64,000 nt of DNA from NCBI GenBank assembly GCA_028281825.1, contig JANQJC010000025.1, positions 1 through 64,000 on the forward strand. The letters run 5' to 3'. Source of the DNA: Flavobacteriales bacterium. GTDB taxonomy: Bacteria; Bacteroidota; Bacteroidia; JANQJC01. The stretch's first letter is position 1. The number at the start of each line of letters is the position of its first letter. Shown here in pieces: positions 60,972-64,000 of the stretch. The position numbers and the translations under genes were made by a program. The notes beneath the pieces were generated by a model. It was not told where the DNA came from and made no database searches. It was given only the letters and a program-made list of their open reading frames with translations.

Positions 60972-61857
60972 GAAAGGGGCATTAGGCAGGGGCCTGAGTG
61001 CACTGCTCGAAGATAATAGTACAGACGTCACCAACAACCAACCTCAGGGTGCGGTTGTAGGTTCTGTATCCAATATCCAATTAGACCATATTGAGGCCAA
61101 CCCATTTCAGCCGCGTACTGAGTTTGAACAGGAAGCCCTTGAGGAACTGGCAACATCTATCAAAGAGTTAGGTGTTATTCAACCAGTAACGGTTCGCAAG
61201 CTGGGTTTTGATAAATACCAACTGATATCGGGTGAAAGGCGCTTTCGTGCATCAAAACTAGCAGGACTAACTGAAGTGCCTGCGTATGTACGTGTGGCTA
61301 ATGACCAAACTATGTTGGAGATGGCCTTGGTAGAGAATATCCAAAGGGAAGAACTCAACGCCATTGAAGTATCGATAAGCTATAAGCGTCTGATAGATGA
61401 ATGTAAGCTTACTCAGGAGGCTTTGAGTGAAAGGGTAGGGAAGAAGCGTTCTACCATAGCCAACTACATTCGATTACTCAAGCTGCCACCAGAGATACAA
61501 GTCGCACTCCAGAACAATGAGTTAACCATGGGTCATGCCCGTGCATTGGTCAACTTACCAGACGATGATACTCAACTAGCCATTTTTGACCAGATAGTAA
61601 AGAATGCCCTTTCAGTAAGGCAAGTAGAGAACATTGTGCGTGAGTTAGGTGAGGGGGGCAGCCTAAAGAGGAAGAAAGGTACAACAACTCCAGTAACACT
61701 TTCTTATGATATGCAAAGGGTTAGAAACAGCTTGAAAGACATGTTGGAAACCCCTGTGGAAGTAAAAGCCAGTAAAACAGGTAAAGGTCAAATTGTCATC
61801 AAGTTCAAGTCAGAAGCTGAATTGAGGGAAATGGCTAAGAAACTTGGGGTGGAGTAA
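60961..61857 (+). CDS. parB: chromosome partitioning protein ParB
   Basis: 298 residues. The N-terminal KKGALGRGLSALLEDN binds ParA; IQLDHIEANPFQPRTEFEQEALEELATSIKELGVIQPVTVRKL and YQLISGERRFRASKLAGLTEVPAYVR (GERRFRA, CTP-binding box II) form the CTPase/clamp domain. The helix-turn-helix is KLTQEALSERVGKKRSTIANYIRLLKLPPEIQ; the C-terminal dimer domain ends MAKKLGVE. It loads at parS sites and slides as a CTP-gated clamp. No perfect parS-like TGTTNCACGTGAAACA was found in the window. Confidence 0.96.
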   Translation: MSNKKGALGRGLSALLEDNSTDVTNNQPQGAVVGSVSNIQLDHIEANPFQPRTEFEQEALEELATSIKELGVIQPVTVRKLGFDKYQLISGERRFRASKLAGLTEVPAYVRVANDQTMLEMALVENIQREELNAIEVSISYKRLIDECKLTQEALSERVGKKRSTIANYIRLLKLPPEIQVALQNNELTMGHARALVNLPDDDTQLAIFDQIVKNALSVRQVENIVRELGEGGSLKRKKGTTTPVTLSYDMQRVRNSLKDMLETPVEVKASKTGKGQIVIKFKSEAELREMAKKLGVE

Positions 61858-61871
61858 TTATTCTTGGCATG

Positions 61872-62228
61872 TCAGGGTATTTCTTTCCCTGTCATTCTGA
61901 GCGTAGCGGAAGAATCTACAATATTCTCATTCAAAAATTTCCAACTAGGATTAAAAGAAGTAATAAGTTCTTCTTTTTTCTTCCTAACCCATCCCTTTAT
62001 TTGTTTTTCTCTTGCGATGGCTTGATCTATCCACTGAAATCGTTCCCAATAAATAAGATAAGTGCAATTGTATTTAGTCGTGAACTTAAACTCCTTATTA
62101 TTATTGGTGTTTTCATTATGTTCAATTAATCGACGTTTTAAGTCATTGGTAACACCTATGTATAAAACACTCTTATTGTGATTAGTTAAGATGTAAACAT
62201 AATAGTTGTGTGTGCCAAATGTTTTCAT
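61872..62228 (-). CDS. GIY-YIG nuclease-domain protein in an inverted-repeat element
   Basis: 118 residues. HNYYVYILTNHNKSVLYIGVTNDLKRRLIEHNEN is the GIY-YIG core (YVYIL and LYIGVTN); the catalytic Arg is in LKRRLIEH, and AREKQIKGWVRKKKEELITSFNPSWKFLNEN completes the domain with the Glu and the family C-terminus. The frame then runs through the left inverted repeat, whose codons give the unusual tail VDSSATLRMTG. Single-domain GIY-YIG proteins of this UPF0213/YhbQ-like type have unclear roles. The gene is bounded by 29-bp inverted repeats, suggesting it travels with them. Confidence 0.85.
   Translation of the reverse strand: MKTFGTHNYYVYILTNHNKSVLYIGVTNDLKRRLIEHNENTNNNKEFKFTTKYNCTYLIYWERFQWIDQAIAREKQIKGWVRKKKEELITSFNPSWKFLNENIVDSSATLRMTGKEIP
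61891..61919. repeat. left 29-bp inverted repeat
   Basis: GTCATTCTGAGCGTAGCGGAAGAATCTAC (shown split: GTCATTCTGAGCGTAGC GGAAGAATCTAC); the arm is itself a weak hairpin (ATTCT / AGAAT). Its inverted partner differs at one base. Confidence 0.85.
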
Positions 62229-62246
62229 TACATATTGTTCACAAAG

Positions 62247-62275
62247 GTAGATTCTTCCGCTACGCTTAGAATGAC
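62247..62275. repeat. right 29-bp inverted repeat
   Basis: The reverse complement equals the left arm except for one A for G change. It ends five bases short of the neighbouring stop codon. Confidence 0.85.
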
Positions 62276-62279
62276 AAAA

Positions 62280-64000
62280 CTACTTCCTCACTACTTTTAT
62301 ATTCTCACAACCAGCTTCAGTGCACCAACGCACGAAGTATACCCCTGAGTCACTTTCAGCCATTGAGATTATCTTTTTGCCTTGCGAAGCACGAAAGCTC
62401 TCGTGAAGGATTTCCTTACCAACAACATCATAAACGTTCAGTTGAACCATCCTTTCATTAGGCTCTGCGTATTCAATTGTAAGTCGGTCACTAAATGGGT
62501 TGGGATAAACCTTAAGCTCACTTTTTTCTATCTCAATCACTGAAATTGGCTCTGCCCCGCTGTATATCTTCACGTTGTCAATCACCAAACTATTTCCTCG
62601 CCTATTCTTTCCTACAAATTTTACCAGTATATCACTTCCATCCGCGAACTGCGCAATATCAATAATGGTATCATTCCAGTGTTGGGGCAGACTGGGTAAA
62701 AAGCCTTGCACTTTGTCTTCATCTACCACAGTATTCAAGTCCTCACCACCTGCAAAAAAAACACGACTCCAATTTTGTCCGCAGTCATTTGAAATATCAA
62801 TACCCACTGTATCACTCAGTACATTATGTCTATGTTGATAAGCATAGTTAAACTTAAGCCATAAGGGGCCACCATTTGGCGTCGTTATTCTTGGGGTCAC
62901 AATCTCATCAATTTGATTGTGGGGCACTTGGCTAAAAAACCTCATATACATGGAGGTTTGTCCCCCATCAACACCTAAAGTAGATATGGTATCCCATGTA
63001 AAGTTGAAGTTTGGGTTGTTGATATACCAATGTGAGTGCCCTAGGTTCACAGCTTCAAACTGCTCAATAAATGGTATAGACTCAACACCCCTGTAATTGA
63101 AACGCGCAATACGAGTGTTGTTTATTGAGTCTAATTCAGTAATGTTTGCAACGGGTTCCACATTCACCATAAGTTCGTAATTGCTGCTTTGCGGCATAGT
63201 CAGATTCGGTAGGATTATAGTGGTGCTTTGCCCAGCTTGTAATGTTCCAGTCCAGTTGTAGGTGTTGGTATTTGTACCTACCAGGCCATAATAGATAGTA
63301 GCATCGGTAATGGTACTATCACCCAGGTTTTCAAGCTTGATTGTAGGTGTTATGTTGTCATCACAAGTATAACTGAAGTTAGGGTCTTGTATTTCAGTAA
63401 TGGCTATATCAAATGGTGAAGTATGCGGTGGAACAGGAGTATGGCTCTGCGCCAAATAGTTGAAAGCCGCCAGTACATCAATCATGCCCCTACCATAACT
63501 GTTGTCTTCTCCCACTGGGCCTAGGTCAATTGCCGTATAGTATAGCGCCAAAAGTATTTCCTCGCCTGTTAGGTAGGGAAAAGCTTCTTTCAGCAAGAGT
63601 ACTGCACCAGTAGCGTGTGGCCCCGCCATCGAAGTTCCTTGATAGGAATCATAACCTCCGTTGACTACTGCGGAGCGTACATTAACACCTGGGGCAACAA
63701 CTTCAGGTTTTATTATCTGTATGCTATCTCCCCAACAGGTAGTTGGTCCGCGGCTAGAGAAGCTGGCTATTGGCAATGAGTCATAATAATGATTCACGGC
63801 ACCCACAGTAAACGAATTTACCACTCCGGTATTTATATGAAATGGGTAGGACATAGTGCTATCCCCAGGTCCGTCATTGCCCGCAGAAGCCACGTTTGCT
63901 ATACCAGCTGCTTCAATAGTAGTGAGCATATCTGCAAAATAACCTGTGCACAAAGTGGTGTCGTCAACTACTACAAAGCCCCACGAGTTATTAATGGCAT
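62280..64000 (-). CDS. subtilisin-family (S8) peptidase, T9SS cargo, partial
   Basis: The frame is open to the window end (AINNSWGFVVVDDTTLCTGYFADML), so the TTG start on the track is not the real start and the N-terminal part, including the catalytic Asp and His, is outside. The oxyanion and Ser regions are visible: NNSWG, ANVASAGNDGPGDS and QGTSMAGPHATGAVLLLKEAFPYL. A CARDB-like beta domain follows (FDIAITEIQDPNFSYTCDDNITPTIKLENLGDSTI), then a jelly-roll region and a type A sorting domain (LKVYPNPFSDRLTIEYAEPNERMVQLNVYDVVGKEIL...CENIKVVRK). It is a secreted, cell-surface peptidase. It is one of two S8 cargo proteins here. Confidence 0.9.
   Translation of the reverse strand, partial: AINNSWGFVVVDDTTLCTGYFADMLTTIEAAGIANVASAGNDGPGDSTMSYPFHINTGVVNSFTVGAVNHYYDSLPIASFSSRGPTTCWGDSIQIIKPEVVAPGVNVRSAVVNGGYDSYQGTSMAGPHATGAVLLLKEAFPYLTGEEILLALYYTAIDLGPVGEDNSYGRGMIDVLAAFNYLAQSHTPVPPHTSPFDIAITEIQDPNFSYTCDDNITPTIKLENLGDSTITDATIYYGLVGTNTNTYNWTGTLQAGQSTTIILPNLTMPQSSNYELMVNVEPVANITELDSINNTRIARFNYRGVESIPFIEQFEAVNLGHSHWYINNPNFNFTWDTISTLGVDGGQTSMYMRFFSQVPHNQIDEIVTPRITTPNGGPLWLKFNYAYQHRHNVLSDTVGIDISNDCGQNWSRVFFAGGEDLNTVVDEDKVQGFLPSLPQHWNDTIIDIAQFADGSDILVKFVGKNRRGNSLVIDNVKIYSGAEPISVIEIEKSELKVYPNPFSDRLTIEYAEPNERMVQLNVYDVVGKEILHESFRASQGKKIISMAESDSGVYFVRWCTEAGCENIKVVRK

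Larger units (their letters stand above)
61891..62275. mobile_element. REP-bounded GIY-YIG element (intact copy)
   Basis: A 385-base unit: a 29-base arm (61891-61919), a GIY-YIG gene and an inverted copy (62247-62275) matching at 28 of 29 bases. It fits in the gap between parB and the S8 protease gene, 5 bases from the latter's stop codon. No direct target duplication is visible. A second unit of the same plan, with a different arm sequence, lies at 43726-44115. Mobility is inferred from structure. Confidence 0.6.

Noticed and set aside
60043-61890. parS centromere site near parAB
   Set aside because: No TGTTNCACGTGAAACA-like 16-mer was seen here or elsewhere in the window by eye.
1-64000. 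CRISPR array, prophage or IS transposase
   Set aside because: No regularly spaced direct repeats, phage structural genes or transposase motifs were found.

Overview
The window reads as a chromosomal segment of a Bacteroidota bacterium, probably Cytophagales-like; the order is an inference. Three things point there. Several secreted proteins end in type IX secretion (T9SS) type A sorting domains (partial genes at both edges, and genes at 25778 and 39616), and a PorV/PorQ-family protein is present. Many genes have a Bacteroidota -7 box (TAnnTTTG) just upstream. Family choices also fit: split transketolase, DUF5606, M3 peptidase, an ECF sigma/anti-sigma pair and topoisomerase IV encoded as B then A. 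There is no prophage, CRISPR array or IS transposase; most of the window is core genome with small accessory insertions.

Layout. 1-3210: end of a T9SS cargo gene, a secreted unknown, citrate synthase. 3405-8372 (minus): transketolase N half, a von Willebrand A protein, transketolase C half, ECF sigma factor, membrane anti-sigma candidate, Spy-like periplasmic protein. 8678-11530 (plus): a signalling cluster of three single-domain response regulators around a histidine kinase whose membrane domain is that of ethylene receptors. 11630-19827: sucC, FMN reductase, a YY-repeat secreted protein, ornithine aminotransferase, CvfB-like protein, Crp/Fnr regulator with a glutaredoxin-like partner, tRNA-Leu(GAG), a two-domain secreted protein, aldo/keto reductase and a barrel-like protein. 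20009-31302: tandem alpha/beta hydrolases, a metzincin-like protein beside an LpxR-like lipid A deacylase, a Cys-rich lipoprotein, SRPBCC protein, ilvE, an LVIVD-type T9SS protein, a TMTC-like membrane/TPR protein and the PorV-like protein. 31378-41283: topoisomerase IV, YchF, small membrane proteins including one frameshifted gene, LolD and a subtilase.

41347-54383: DUF5606 protein, M3 peptidase, a decayed GIY-YIG element, an envelope operon (barrel, WaaA, MurB, unknown), EtfBA, bifunctional nuclease, nucleoside transporter and two secreted proteins. 54565-56989: an MBOAT acyltransferase, a DltD-like SGNH protein and an unannotated 37-residue microprotein ending YIYAGF, which together look like a Gram-negative version of the Dlt envelope-acylation machinery. 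57049-60042: TetR regulator with a clear promoter/operator, two Rossmann-fold reductases and a methyltransferase. 60156-64000: ParA/ParB, a second GIY-YIG gene bounded by 29-bp inverted repeats, and a partial subtilase.

The most novel leads are the DltX-like microprotein cassette, the ethylene-receptor-like kinase cluster, and the two GIY-YIG genes each enclosed by REP-like inverted repeats. No database search was possible; family names come from motif recognition.
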